From assembly GCA_902772745.1 (NCBI GenBank), contig CACYBV010000161.1, positions 1 through 6,819 on the forward strand: a stretch of 6,819 bases of DNA, written 5' to 3'. The notes under the pieces were generated by a model that saw only the letters and a program-made list of their open reading frames with translations, ran no database searches and was not told the origin of the DNA. Numbering within the stretch: position 1 is the first letter of the stretch; each line of letters opens with the position of its first letter. Source of the stretch: an uncultured Eubacteriales bacterium (lineage in GTDB: Bacteria > Bacillota > Clostridia > Lachnospirales > Lachnospiraceae). Positions 1 to 5,486 of the stretch are shown piece after piece. The translations under genes and the position numbers were made by a program.

Positions 1-1
1 C

Positions 2-958
2 CTGCAGCGGATCAATACAAGAGTTTTCAGGAATCCTCAGGAGGTTATGGAAAATATCGAAGCCGTAACCATATGGATCGGGAAAAAGCTTCGGGAAGAA
101 GACCGGGATGAAAAACGGGGGACACTCACCGTGGTCTATACCTCCCGCGGCGGTCTTCTGCATCAGGACGAAAGCGGCTGCTGGCGGATGTATGAGAATA
201 TTCAGAATGCGCATTCCGTGGAGCCGGAAGAGCGGACGCTGCAGCAGTTCCGGAAAGCGGCTGCGGCTTTCGGTGCATTCCAGCGGATGCTTTCGGATTT
301 TCCTTCGGAAATGCTGCATGAGACCATCCCGGATTTTCACAATACGCCGAAGCGCCTTGCGCATTTCAGGAAAACAGTACGAAACCTTCGGGAGAATGAA
401 CCGGACTCGCAGAGACTCGGGGCGGCCAGGGAACTTATCGAATATGTGCTGTCTCAGGAAAAACTGGCTTCGATCGTGACGGACGGGATCGAGGACGGAA
501 GCATCCCTCTCGCCGTCACGCACAACGATACCAAGATCAACAATGTCCTTTTCGATGATGCGGCCGGCGAGGCGCTTGCGGTCGTGGACCTTGACACCGT
601 CATGCCCGGATCCCGGCTTTATGATTTCGGCGACGCGGTGCGCTCTGGCGCGGTAACCGGGGCGGAAGACGAGAAGGATATTTCAAAAGTACATTTCGAT
701 CCGGAAGCCTACGCGGCTTTCCGCAGCGGATACCTTTCCGAAATGGCGGATTTCCTGACGGAGCGTGAAAAAGAGCTCCTCCTCCCGTCCGCGGAGCTTC
801 TGAGCTATGAATGCGGGATGCGCTTTCTTACAGATTACCTGGAGAATGACGTCTATTTCAAAACCGATTACCCGGAACACAACCTGATCCGCGCCCGGAA
901 CCAGTTTCAGGTCCTTAGGGAGATGACGGATTATGAAAAGGAGGCTGGAACGCTATGA
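2..958 (+). CDS. NahK-like N-acetylhexosamine 1-kinase (APH-fold sugar kinase), 5'-truncated
   Basis: Kinase of the aminoglycoside/choline phosphotransferase fold, cytoplasmic. The reading frame is open from base 2, giving 15 codons (LQRINTRVFRNPQEV) before the ATG at 47. Those residues continue the family's N-lobe, so the true start lies upstream and about 45-50 residues are missing, including the glycine-rich ATP loop. Counting that ATG as residue 1, the catalytic loop is H159-N-D161-T-K-I-N165-N166, the metal-binding DLD is at bases 587-595, and a conserved ECGMRF segment follows near bases 808-825. The whole C-lobe resembles Bifidobacterium NahK/LnpB as I remember it, an enzyme that makes HexNAc-1-phosphate in the galacto-/lacto-N-biose pathway. 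Substrate is inferred from resemblance; a pipeline may call it simply 'aminoglycoside phosphotransferase family', and antibiotic resistance is unlikely. It ends in a 4-nt overlap with the next gene. Confidence 0.85.
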   Translation: MQRINTRVFRNPQEVMENIEAVTIWIGKKLREEDRDEKRGTLTVVYTSRGGLLHQDESGCWRMYENIQNAHSVEPEERTLQQFRKAAAAFGAFQRMLSDFPSEMLHETIPDFHNTPKRLAHFRKTVRNLRENEPDSQRLGAARELIEYVLSQEKLASIVTDGIEDGSIPLAVTHNDTKINNVLFDDAAGEALAVVDLDTVMPGSRLYDFGDAVRSGAVTGAEDEKDISKVHFDPEAYAAFRSGYLSEMADFLTEREKELLLPSAELLSYECGMRFLTDYLENDVYFKTDYPEHNLIRARNQFQVLREMTDYEKEAGTL

Positions 959-1863
959 AAGTCTTTCTGATCGTCTCTGCGATTGTTATCGTCCTTCTTT
1001 TTGCACTTCTCCTTCTCGCGGGGAATTATCTCTGCTCCTTTTCGATGGGCGTCCGGCGCCAGACGCTTGATCAGGCCCGGAAATGGCAGGAGAATCATTA
1101 TGATATTTCCTGGTATGACACTTTGGAGAAAACCGATTATACCGTCGAAAGTTACGACGGCTATATCCTTCATGCGCAGTTTCTGAAAAATCCCCTTCCG
1201 GCAAAAAAGTACATCATCATTTCACATGGCTATACGGACAACCGTTTCGGTTCGCTGAAGTACGCGAAAATGTATCTGGACTTCGGCTTCAACGTGATCC
1301 TGTACGACCTGAGGGCACACGGCCTGAACGAGCGCACGCACGTGACCTATTCGGTTCGGGAAAGCAAGGATCTCGCGAAGCTGATCGAGGACAGCAGGAA
1401 GCGTTATCCGGACATGGAAGTTCTCGGCCTGCAGGGCGAATCGCTCGGTTCCGCGACATCCGCCGCCGTCCTGAAGTATCGGCAGGACCTCGATTTTGTC
1501 GTCGCGGACTGCGGTTTTTCCGAGATCATCCCGGTTCTTCAGGTCGGCCTTCGTGGAATGCATCTTCCGACCTTTTTCGTCCATATCGCGAGTGTCTTCG
1601 CGAAGCTTCGCTATGGCCTTTTTTACAGCGAAATGCGCCCGGTCGCAGGCCTCCGTGGGAACAAAGTCCCGATCCTTTTCATACACGGCGCGGATGACGA
1701 CTTTATCCTCCCGTATCACAGCCGGAAAATGGCGGAAGCGACCGGCGGCTACAGTGAGGTCTGCATCATAGAAGGCGCGAAGCACGCCGAATCGATGCTG
1801 AAGGATCCTGTGAAGTACCGCGGGGTGACGGAGGCTTTCCTGAGGAAAATCAGGGTTTTATGA
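955..1863 (+). CDS. Membrane-anchored alpha/beta hydrolase (YqkD/S33-like serine hydrolase)
   Basis: A 302-residue serine hydrolase, probably an esterase or peptidase of unknown substrate. Residues 3-25 form an uninterrupted hydrophobic segment after MK with no clear cleavage site, so it is likely a single-pass membrane anchor with the catalytic domain outside the cell. The alpha/beta core follows: oxyanion HG at 91-92, the YDLRAHG strand at 117-123, nucleophile elbow G161-E-S163-L-G165, the acid in HGADDD (probably D248), and catalytic H277 in AKHAES. The triad is complete and the length is normal for the YqkD/YfhR-like group. The start is fixed by AAGGAGG at 938-944, 10 nt upstream. The ATG overlaps the kinase stop (ATGA at 955-958), so the two are probably translationally coupled. 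No sequence feature ties its substrate to the neighbouring sugar kinase. Confidence 0.88.
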   Translation: MKVFLIVSAIVIVLLFALLLLAGNYLCSFSMGVRRQTLDQARKWQENHYDISWYDTLEKTDYTVESYDGYILHAQFLKNPLPAKKYIIISHGYTDNRFGSLKYAKMYLDFGFNVILYDLRAHGLNERTHVTYSVRESKDLAKLIEDSRKRYPDMEVLGLQGESLGSATSAAVLKYRQDLDFVVADCGFSEIIPVLQVGLRGMHLPTFFVHIASVFAKLRYGLFYSEMRPVAGLRGNKVPILFIHGADDDFILPYHSRKMAEATGGYSEVCIIEGAKHAESMLKDPVKYRGVTEAFLRKIRVL

Positions 1864-1878
1864 CGGAAGGAGAGGACG

Positions 1879-2436
1879 ATGACGGATAAGCAGCTCAAAT
1901 GGACCACCACAGAAGTAAAACCGCTTCTTCACACCCCCGTATTCGACGTGCTGCAGCAGACCGAAGTTTCCGGTACGGGCATCACGGGAGACTATGTTGC
2001 GATCGACGCCCCGGACTGGGTGGTCGTCATCGCGGTCTGGCGGGATCAGTTTGTGATGGTGCGGCAGTGGCGGCACGCCGAAGAAAACATGACCTGGGAA
2101 TTCCCGGGCGGCGTCTGCAATAAAGGCGAGGACCCCGAGGAGACCGCGAAGCGCGAACTTTTGGAGGAGACCGGTTTCCGTGCGGGGAAAATCACAAAGC
2201 TTGGGCGCGTAAGCTCCAATCCGGCGCTTTTCAGGAATCATTTCACGGCTTTTCTCGCGGAGGACCTGAAGCCTACGGGAGAGCAGCACCTTGACGACGA
2301 CGAACTTCTGAATTACACGCTCATGCCCCGAAGACAGGTCATCGATGCTTTCGGTTCGCCGGAGTTTTCGCATGCCTTCATGGGGACGGCGCTCGCTTTT
2401 TATTTCCGGTATCTCGGAACTGTGCCCGAGGTTTGA
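1879..2436 (+). CDS. Nudix hydrolase, ADP-ribose pyrophosphatase-like
   Basis: A 185-residue cytoplasmic Nudix protein that hydrolyses a nucleoside diphosphate linked to another moiety. The Nudix box is canonical (G-x5-E-x7-R-E-U-x-E-E-x-G-U) from G78 to F100, with metal ligands R92, E93, E96 and E97. Upstream, the VRQWRHAEENMTWEFPGG stretch (61-78) matches the RQYR...WELPAG pattern of ADP-ribose pyrophosphatases of the NudF type, and SSNP at 112-115 resembles the post-box segment of that group. ADP-ribose is therefore the best substrate guess, not a proven one. The start has AAGGAG at 1867-1872, 6 nt upstream, and sits 15 nt after the hydrolase stop, so it belongs to the same transcription unit. 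It is the last gene of that unit: an AT-rich gap and a new promoter follow. I see no convincing intrinsic terminator after it. Confidence 0.9.
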   Translation: MTDKQLKWTTTEVKPLLHTPVFDVLQQTEVSGTGITGDYVAIDAPDWVVVIAVWRDQFVMVRQWRHAEENMTWEFPGGVCNKGEDPEETAKRELLEETGFRAGKITKLGRVSSNPALFRNHFTAFLAEDLKPTGEQHLDDDELLNYTLMPRRQVIDAFGSPEFSHAFMGTALAFYFRYLGTVPEV

Positions 2437-2442
2437 CAAAAC

Positions 2443-2460
2443 TTTTTACAAAAGTAAAAA
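2443..2460. promoter_or_regulatory. 18-bp perfect inverted repeat, candidate operator (Rex-like architecture)
   Basis: TTTTTAC at 2443-2449 and GTAAAAA at 2454-2460 are exact reverse complements around a 4-nt AAAA centre. Total length and half-site spacing equal those of the Rex operator as I recall it (TTGTTAA-N4-TTAACAA), with 10 of the 14 defined positions identical and the mismatches symmetric. Rex is a NADH/NAD+ sensor known to repress fermentation and hydrogenase genes in Clostridia. It lies 9 nt before the best -35 box and within the spacer of a possible alternative promoter starting with TTGACA at 2433-2438. The region is A/T-rich, so chance symmetry is possible and the binding protein is inferred. 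Confidence 0.4.
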
Positions 2461-2468
2461 AAAAACAC

Positions 2469-2497
2469 TTTTCAAAAAACATATTTCGTTGTATTAT
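2469..2497 (+). promoter_or_regulatory. Sigma-A-type promoter for the hydrogenase/sensor operon
   Basis: TTTTCA (2469-2474, 4 of 6 to TTGACA) is followed after exactly 17 nt by TATTAT (2492-2497, 5 of 6 to TATAAT). Transcription would start near 2504, leaving a leader of about 67 nt before the ATG at 2571. An alternative is TTGACA (2433-2438) with a 16-nt spacer and TAAAAA (2455-2460), which has a perfect -35 but a poor -10. Assignment is by motif only. Confidence 0.55.
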
Positions 2498-2511
2498 ATA
2501 AACGTTGTATT
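2487..2511 (+). repeat. Direct repeat CGTTGTATT, two copies 16 bp apart, overlapping the -10 region
   Basis: CGTTGTATT occurs at 2487-2495 and again at 2503-2511, a start-to-start distance of 16 bp (about one and a half helical turns). The first copy overlaps the proposed -10 box and the second the likely transcription start. The interval also contains the 8-bp palindrome TTATATAA (2494-2501). It could be a regulator site or a chance duplication in AT-rich DNA. Confidence 0.45.
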
Positions 2512-2516
2512 GTGTT

Positions 2517-2551
2517 TATGATCAGCGCTTGTTTTTTGCGCTTTCATCATA
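2517..2551 (+). promoter_or_regulatory. Two-part stem-loop in the 5' leader of the operon
   Basis: In the leader RNA, TATGAT (2517-2522) pairs with ATCATA (2546-2551), and AGCGC (2524-2528) pairs with GCGCT (2538-2542). A small asymmetric internal loop (C versus TTC) separates the stems, and the apical loop is nine nt (TTGTTTTTT). The structure ends 8 nt before the Shine-Dalgarno AGGGAGG, so it could influence mRNA stability or ribosome access. It is not a terminator, because no T-run follows the 3' arm. Confidence 0.45.
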
Positions 2552-2570
2552 CTAAAACAGGGAGGGAACT

Positions 2571-3065
2571 ATGAAGAAAAATATCAGCAAGATTCCGTTC
2601 GCTGACACTCCTGAACAGGCAAAAGCCCTGCAGGATGTCATTGACGAGAACAAACATGACCAGTCGAACCTGATGGTCGTCATGCAGAAGGCGCAGGACA
2701 TCTACGGCTATCTTCCGGATGAAGTCCAGCTTCGTATTGCTGACGGCATGGGTGTTCCGTTTGAGAAGGTCTACGGCGTGGCCACTTTCTATGCGCAGTT
2801 TGCGCTGTCTCCGAAGGGCAAGTACAACATTTCCGTCTGCCTCGGAACTGCCTGCTACGTCAAGGGCTCCGGCGATATCTTCGAGAAGCTTCAGGAAGTT
2901 CTCGGAATCGGACCGGAAGAGTGCACGCTGGACGGCAAATTCAGCCTGACGGCTGCCCGCTGCGTCGGCGCCTGCGGTCTCGCACCTGTCATGAGCATCA
3001 ACGACGAAGTATACGGCAGAATCACCAAGAACGACGTCGAGACAATTCTTGCCAAGTACGCCTGA
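2571..3065 (+). CDS. nuoE: NuoE-like [2Fe-2S] subunit of NAD(P)-linked [FeFe]-hydrogenase (HydC/HndA type)
   Basis: A 164-residue thioredoxin-like ferredoxin subunit of the complex I NuoE / HydC / HndA family. It carries one [2Fe-2S] cluster and relays electrons to or from the NuoF-type flavin subunit. Residues 10-75 form the helical N-terminal domain with the family's YGYLPDE and VYGVATFYAQF segments. The cluster ligands are all present: C90-x4-C95 (CLGTAC) and C131-x3-C135 (CVGAC). Length is normal for the family. The start has AGGGAGG at 2559-2565, 5 nt upstream, and is the first gene after the promoter region. Codon use favours AAG and C-ending codons more than neighbouring genes, which would fit higher expression. 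In trimeric bifurcating hydrogenases the NuoF-like HydB and catalytic HydA genes usually accompany it; here regulatory genes come first, and those partners are presumably past the right edge. Names nuoE, hydC and hndA are all in use. Confidence 0.93.
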   Translation: MKKNISKIPFADTPEQAKALQDVIDENKHDQSNLMVVMQKAQDIYGYLPDEVQLRIADGMGVPFEKVYGVATFYAQFALSPKGKYNISVCLGTACYVKGSGDIFEKLQEVLGIGPEECTLDGKFSLTAARCVGACGLAPVMSINDEVYGRITKNDVETILAKYA

Positions 3066-3116
3066 TCGAAAAGACGGATATTCGTTGTTGAATTTTAGGA
3101 ATCAAAGGGACAGAGA

Positions 3117-3476
3117 ATGAAAATCAGCGATGTAAAAGAACTCCTGGACGCGGAAGTTTTATGCGGAGAGGAGAATCTCGGCCACGACGTGTTTTCCGCC
3201 TGCGGCTGCGATATGATGAGTGATGTGCTGGCGTTTGCGAAGGACCAGGCTGTGCTTCTTACGGGCCTTGTGAATCCGCAGGTCGTCAGGACGGCGGAAA
3301 TGATGGACATGGTATGCATCGTTTTCGTACGCAGCAAGCGGCCCTCAGAAGCGATCCTGAAGCTTGCGGAAGCTTCCGGAATCGTTGTGATGGCGACCCG
3401 CGTCCGGATGTACGAAGCCTGCGGAAGACTTTATATCAACGGACTTCGGGGCGATAAGCTCAAAGAACATGTCTGA
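3117..3476 (+). CDS. DRTGG-domain protein (first of two in the operon)
   Basis: A 119-residue, soluble single-domain protein of the DRTGG type (Pfam DRTGG family), a fold associated with CBS-domain and HPr-kinase-like proteins whose molecular function is not established. Visible family signals are the AEVLCGEENLGHDV segment (13-26), the DVLAFAKD helix (36-43), VLLTGLVNPQVVRTAE (46-61), the IVFVRSKRP strand (68-76), the LAEASGIVVMAT strand (83-94) and C-terminal GRLYINGL (107-114). No membrane segment is seen. The start has AAAGGGA at 3104-3110, 6 nt upstream, after a 51-nt gap from the nuoE-like gene in which I see no convincing promoter. Its 3' end overlaps the next start by 8 nt. Its place beside a kinase and a sensory hydrogenase homologue suggests a ligand-binding or adaptor role; this is inference. 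Confidence 0.82.
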   Translation: MKISDVKELLDAEVLCGEENLGHDVFSACGCDMMSDVLAFAKDQAVLLTGLVNPQVVRTAEMMDMVCIVFVRSKRPSEAILKLAEASGIVVMATRVRMYEACGRLYINGLRGDKLKEHV

Positions 3477-3894
3477 ACCTCTGGTTTTCCACTTTGAAGT
3501 GGACGTCTCTGATTTTACATCCGCAGGTACCGCCTCTGTCACAGTCAAGAAGAATCTGCGGCAGCTGGGACTTCCTTCGGATGTGATCCGAAAGCTCTCT
3601 ATAGCCATGTACGAGGGCGAGATCAATATGGTCATTCACGCAGAGGGCGGAACGGCTGACGTCATCGTGACGGAAGAATATATCGACATTATTCTGAAGG
3701 ATCACGGCCCGGGGATTCCGGACGTGGATCTTGCGATGCAGGAAGGGTATTCGACGGCGACGGCACAGATTCATTCGCTGGGCTTCGGCGCCGGGATGGG
3801 TCTTCCCAATATGAAGCGCTACTCGGACGAGATGAAGATTGATACGGAACTCGGTGTCGGTACGACGGTCACCATGAGGATCTGGATCAGATAA
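3469..3894 (+). CDS. RsbT-like serine kinase / anti-sigma-factor-type GHKL ATPase
   Basis: A 141-residue GHKL ATPase that matches RsbT, the switch serine kinase of stress-signalling partner networks, better than RsbW. The N-box has E49, N53 and H57. The G1 box D78-H-G80-P-G82-I-P is followed by an RsbT-like AMQEGYST segment (89-96). The G2 box is GFGAGMGLPNMKR (105-117), and GVGTTV (129-134) closes the site. Compared with B. subtilis RsbT as I remember it, the ATP lid is about nine residues longer (ATAQIHSL after ST). RsbT-type kinases phosphorylate a serine on a STAS-domain partner; no STAS gene is visible here, so the target is unknown. The ATG lies inside the preceding gene (8-nt overlap) with no good Shine-Dalgarno, implying coupled translation. 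Serine-kinase activity is inferred from family. Confidence 0.85.
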   Translation: MSEPLVFHFEVDVSDFTSAGTASVTVKKNLRQLGLPSDVIRKLSIAMYEGEINMVIHAEGGTADVIVTEEYIDIILKDHGPGIPDVDLAMQEGYSTATAQIHSLGFGAGMGLPNMKRYSDEMKIDTELGVGTTVTMRIWIR

Positions 3895-3901
3895 GGAGGT
3901 G
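3893..3901 (+). promoter_or_regulatory. Very strong Shine-Dalgarno for the HydS-like gene, fused to the upstream stop codon
   Basis: AAGGAGGTG at 3893-3901 is a near-complete match to the 16S rRNA 3' end. Its first two A bases are also the end of the upstream TAA stop (3892-3894). The GGAGG core is 4 nt from the ATG at 3904. It fixes the start of the HydS-like protein and suggests that terminating ribosomes reinitiate there. Confidence 0.8.
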
Positions 3902-3903
3902 CC

Positions 3904-5163
3904 ATGGACCAGTACGAACATTCGGTTCAGCTGGATCCGAAAAAATGCACCGGCTGCACGACCTGTCTTCATCACTGTCCGACAGAAGCGATCCGGATCC
4001 GTGAGGGTCACGCGGTGATCAACCAGGACCGCTGTATCGACTGCGGCGAATGCATCCGCAAATGCCCGCACAACGCGAAGCGGGCGGTTGCGGGCAAACT
4101 CGAGTCCCTGCAGCGTTTCCGCTACAAAGTGGCGCTTCCCGCGCCGAGTCTCTACGGCCAGTTCAACAATATGGACGATGTCGACTATATTCTGGACGGG
4201 CTCATAAAGATCGGCTTTGATGAAGTATTTGAGGTTGCGAAAGCGGCGGAGCTGGTATCCGCCTATACGCGCCGGTATATGCAGGCGGAAGGCATTCCGA
4301 AGCCGCTGATCAGTTCCGCCTGCCCTGTCATCCTGCGGCTGATCTCGCTGATGTACCCCTCTCTGGAGGACCATGTGCTGCACATGCTTCCTCCGATCGA
4401 GGTCGCGGCGGATCTCGCAAGGAAAAAAGTGAAGAAAGAACATCCGGAGTTCCGGGATGAGGAAGTGGGAATCTGCTTCATTTCCCCCTGTCCCGCAAAG
4501 GTCAGCTATGTCCGCAACAACTTCGGATCCTACAAAAGCAAGGTCGATGAAGTGGTCGCGATCAGCGATATCTACTTCCGGCTTCTGGATGTCATGAAGC
4601 CCGAAAACCAGGTCCAGACCATCTCCGACACCGGTATGACCGGCATCGAATGGGCCGGCTCCGGCGGGGAAGCGACGGCAATCCTCAACGAGGACTACCT
4701 CGCGGCGGACGGCATCGAAAATGTCAACAAGGTTCTTGAGGAAATTGAAAACGGCAATATCTCCCATGTGAAGTTTGTGGAACTCAACGCCTGTCCCGGC
4801 GGCTGTGTCGGCGGCGTGCTGACGGTCCAGAATCCCTTCATCGCGAAGGCGCGGCTTCGTTCTGTAAGCCGGTGTCTGCCGATGGCCGCGAATTTTGCGG
4901 ATCCCGATGAAGAGTATATTCCCGAGGATTTCCTCTTTGACGAAATGCCGTCTTATGTGCCGGTATCGCGGCTCTCCCCGAATTTCAGGGAATCCATGCG
5001 GATGATGGCGGAAATCCAGCGCATCCGCGACACGCTTCCCGGAATCGACTGCGGAGCCTGCGGCGCTCCGACCTGCCGGGCACACGCGGAAGACGCGGTG
5101 CGGGCGGGCTTGCGGACGGTCACCTGTCCATTCGCGGACAGCTTTGGAGGCAGCAGAAAATGA
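3904..5163 (+). CDS. HydS-like putative sensory [FeFe]-hydrogenase (2x[4Fe-4S] + H-domain + C-terminal [4Fe-4S])
   Basis: A 419-residue soluble iron-sulfur protein. Residues 10-60 hold two ferredoxin motifs (C15/18/21/25 and C44/47/50/54). The [FeFe]-hydrogenase H-domain spans about 75-325, and all four ligands of its [4Fe-4S] subcluster are kept: C140 (SSACP), C196 (SPCPAK), C297 and C301 (ACPGGC). Catalytic-site residues are changed: the proton-relay Cys of TSCCP is A139, the methionine two before C196 is S194, the one two before C297 is N295, and the MEE acidic segment is replaced around 119-125. At 383-408 a C-x2-C-x4-C-x16-C motif forms a further Fes-type [4Fe-4S] site. No PAS domain is present. 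These changes match sensory (group C/D) hydrogenases as I recall them, so H2 or redox sensing with low turnover is inferred. Pipelines will name it '[Fe-Fe] hydrogenase large subunit C-terminal domain protein'. Confidence 0.85.
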   Translation: MDQYEHSVQLDPKKCTGCTTCLHHCPTEAIRIREGHAVINQDRCIDCGECIRKCPHNAKRAVAGKLESLQRFRYKVALPAPSLYGQFNNMDDVDYILDGLIKIGFDEVFEVAKAAELVSAYTRRYMQAEGIPKPLISSACPVILRLISLMYPSLEDHVLHMLPPIEVAADLARKKVKKEHPEFRDEEVGICFISPCPAKVSYVRNNFGSYKSKVDEVVAISDIYFRLLDVMKPENQVQTISDTGMTGIEWAGSGGEATAILNEDYLAADGIENVNKVLEEIENGNISHVKFVELNACPGGCVGGVLTVQNPFIAKARLRSVSRCLPMAANFADPDEEYIPEDFLFDEMPSYVPVSRLSPNFRESMRMMAEIQRIRDTLPGIDCGACGAPTCRAHAEDAVRAGLRTVTCPFADSFGGSRK

Positions 5164-5486
5164 TCGTTTCGGAACTTTTAGAGCACGGTTTTACGGAAGT
5201 GGCGCTTCCGGACCCGGAGCGGGAGATCCACGGCGTTTACATCGGCGATCTTCTTTCCTGGGTAATGGGCAGGGCGCAGGCCGACAACGCCTGGATCACG
5301 ATCATGTCCAACATTAACGTGATCGCGGTTGCGACGCTTGCGGATACGGCCGTCGTCATTCTCTCGGAGGATGTGGAGCTTCCGGAGGAGATCGTGCGTC
5401 AGGCCGAGATGAAGGACGTCAATGTCCTCCGCTCGCCGAAACCTTCCTACGAGACGGCGGTTCTGCTGTATGAGCTTTTGAAATGA
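5160..5486 (+). CDS. Second DRTGG-like small protein, probable paralogue of the 3117 gene
   Basis: A 108-residue soluble protein with no membrane segment. Its core, GVYIGDLLSWVMGRA (25-39), AWITIMSNINVIAVATLAD (44-62), VVILSEDVELPEE (65-77), a DVNVLRSP strand (86-93) and the final ETAVLLYELL helix (98-107), follows the same order of elements as the DRTGG protein at 3117-3476. The two are probably diverged paralogues flanking the kinase and hydrogenase pair. Genes of this type are usually labelled 'DRTGG domain' or 'serine kinase', but there is no P-loop, so a kinase function is not supported. The ATG overlaps the hydrogenase stop (ATGA, 5160-5163), with GGAGG at 5146-5150, 9 nt upstream. The function is unknown; ligand binding or protein-protein contact within the sensor module is inferred from context. 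Confidence 0.75.
   Translation: MIVSELLEHGFTEVALPDPEREIHGVYIGDLLSWVMGRAQADNAWITIMSNINVIAVATLADTAVVILSEDVELPEEIVRQAEMKDVNVLRSPKPSYETAVLLYELLK

Noticed and set aside
47..49. ATG at 47 preceded by AGGAGG (39-44) as the start of the kinase gene
   Set aside because: The spacing is only 2 nt, and the frame stays open upstream with residues (LQRINTRVFRNPQEV) that belong to the family's N-lobe; the protein would also lack its ATP loop. The gene is truncated by the window edge.
1858..2439. Minus-strand frames opposite the Nudix and hydrolase genes (also 1222-1785)
   Set aside because: Both are antisense to genes with complete catalytic motifs and show no domain or ribosome site.
2441..2472. AT-rich hairpins after the Nudix stop as a terminator
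   Set aside because: Several weak A/T stems can be drawn (for example ACTTTT with AAAAGT), but none has GC content plus a following T-run on the + strand. Where the upstream unit ends is not resolved.
2517..2551. Leader hairpin as an intrinsic terminator or attenuator of the upstream unit
   Set aside because: The 3' arm is followed by ACTAAAACAG, not a T-run, and the T-rich stretch is in the loop.
3066..3116. Internal promoter between the nuoE-like and DRTGG genes
   Set aside because: No -35/-10 pair with acceptable spacing is visible in this 51-nt gap; read-through from the 2469 promoter is simpler.
3460..5085. Long open frame of 541 codons on the minus strand
   Set aside because: It lies fully antisense to the RsbT-like and HydS-like genes, which have clear motifs. 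Its translation is rich in Arg, His and Asp with no recognisable domain, as expected from third-position bias of the true genes.
3904..5163. The HydS-like gene as the catalytic hydrogenase HydA of the operon
   Set aside because: Relay cysteine, both H-cluster-adjacent methionines and acidic proton-path residues are replaced, and the L3 motif lacks the usual GGGGQP end. A separate catalytic subunit is expected elsewhere.
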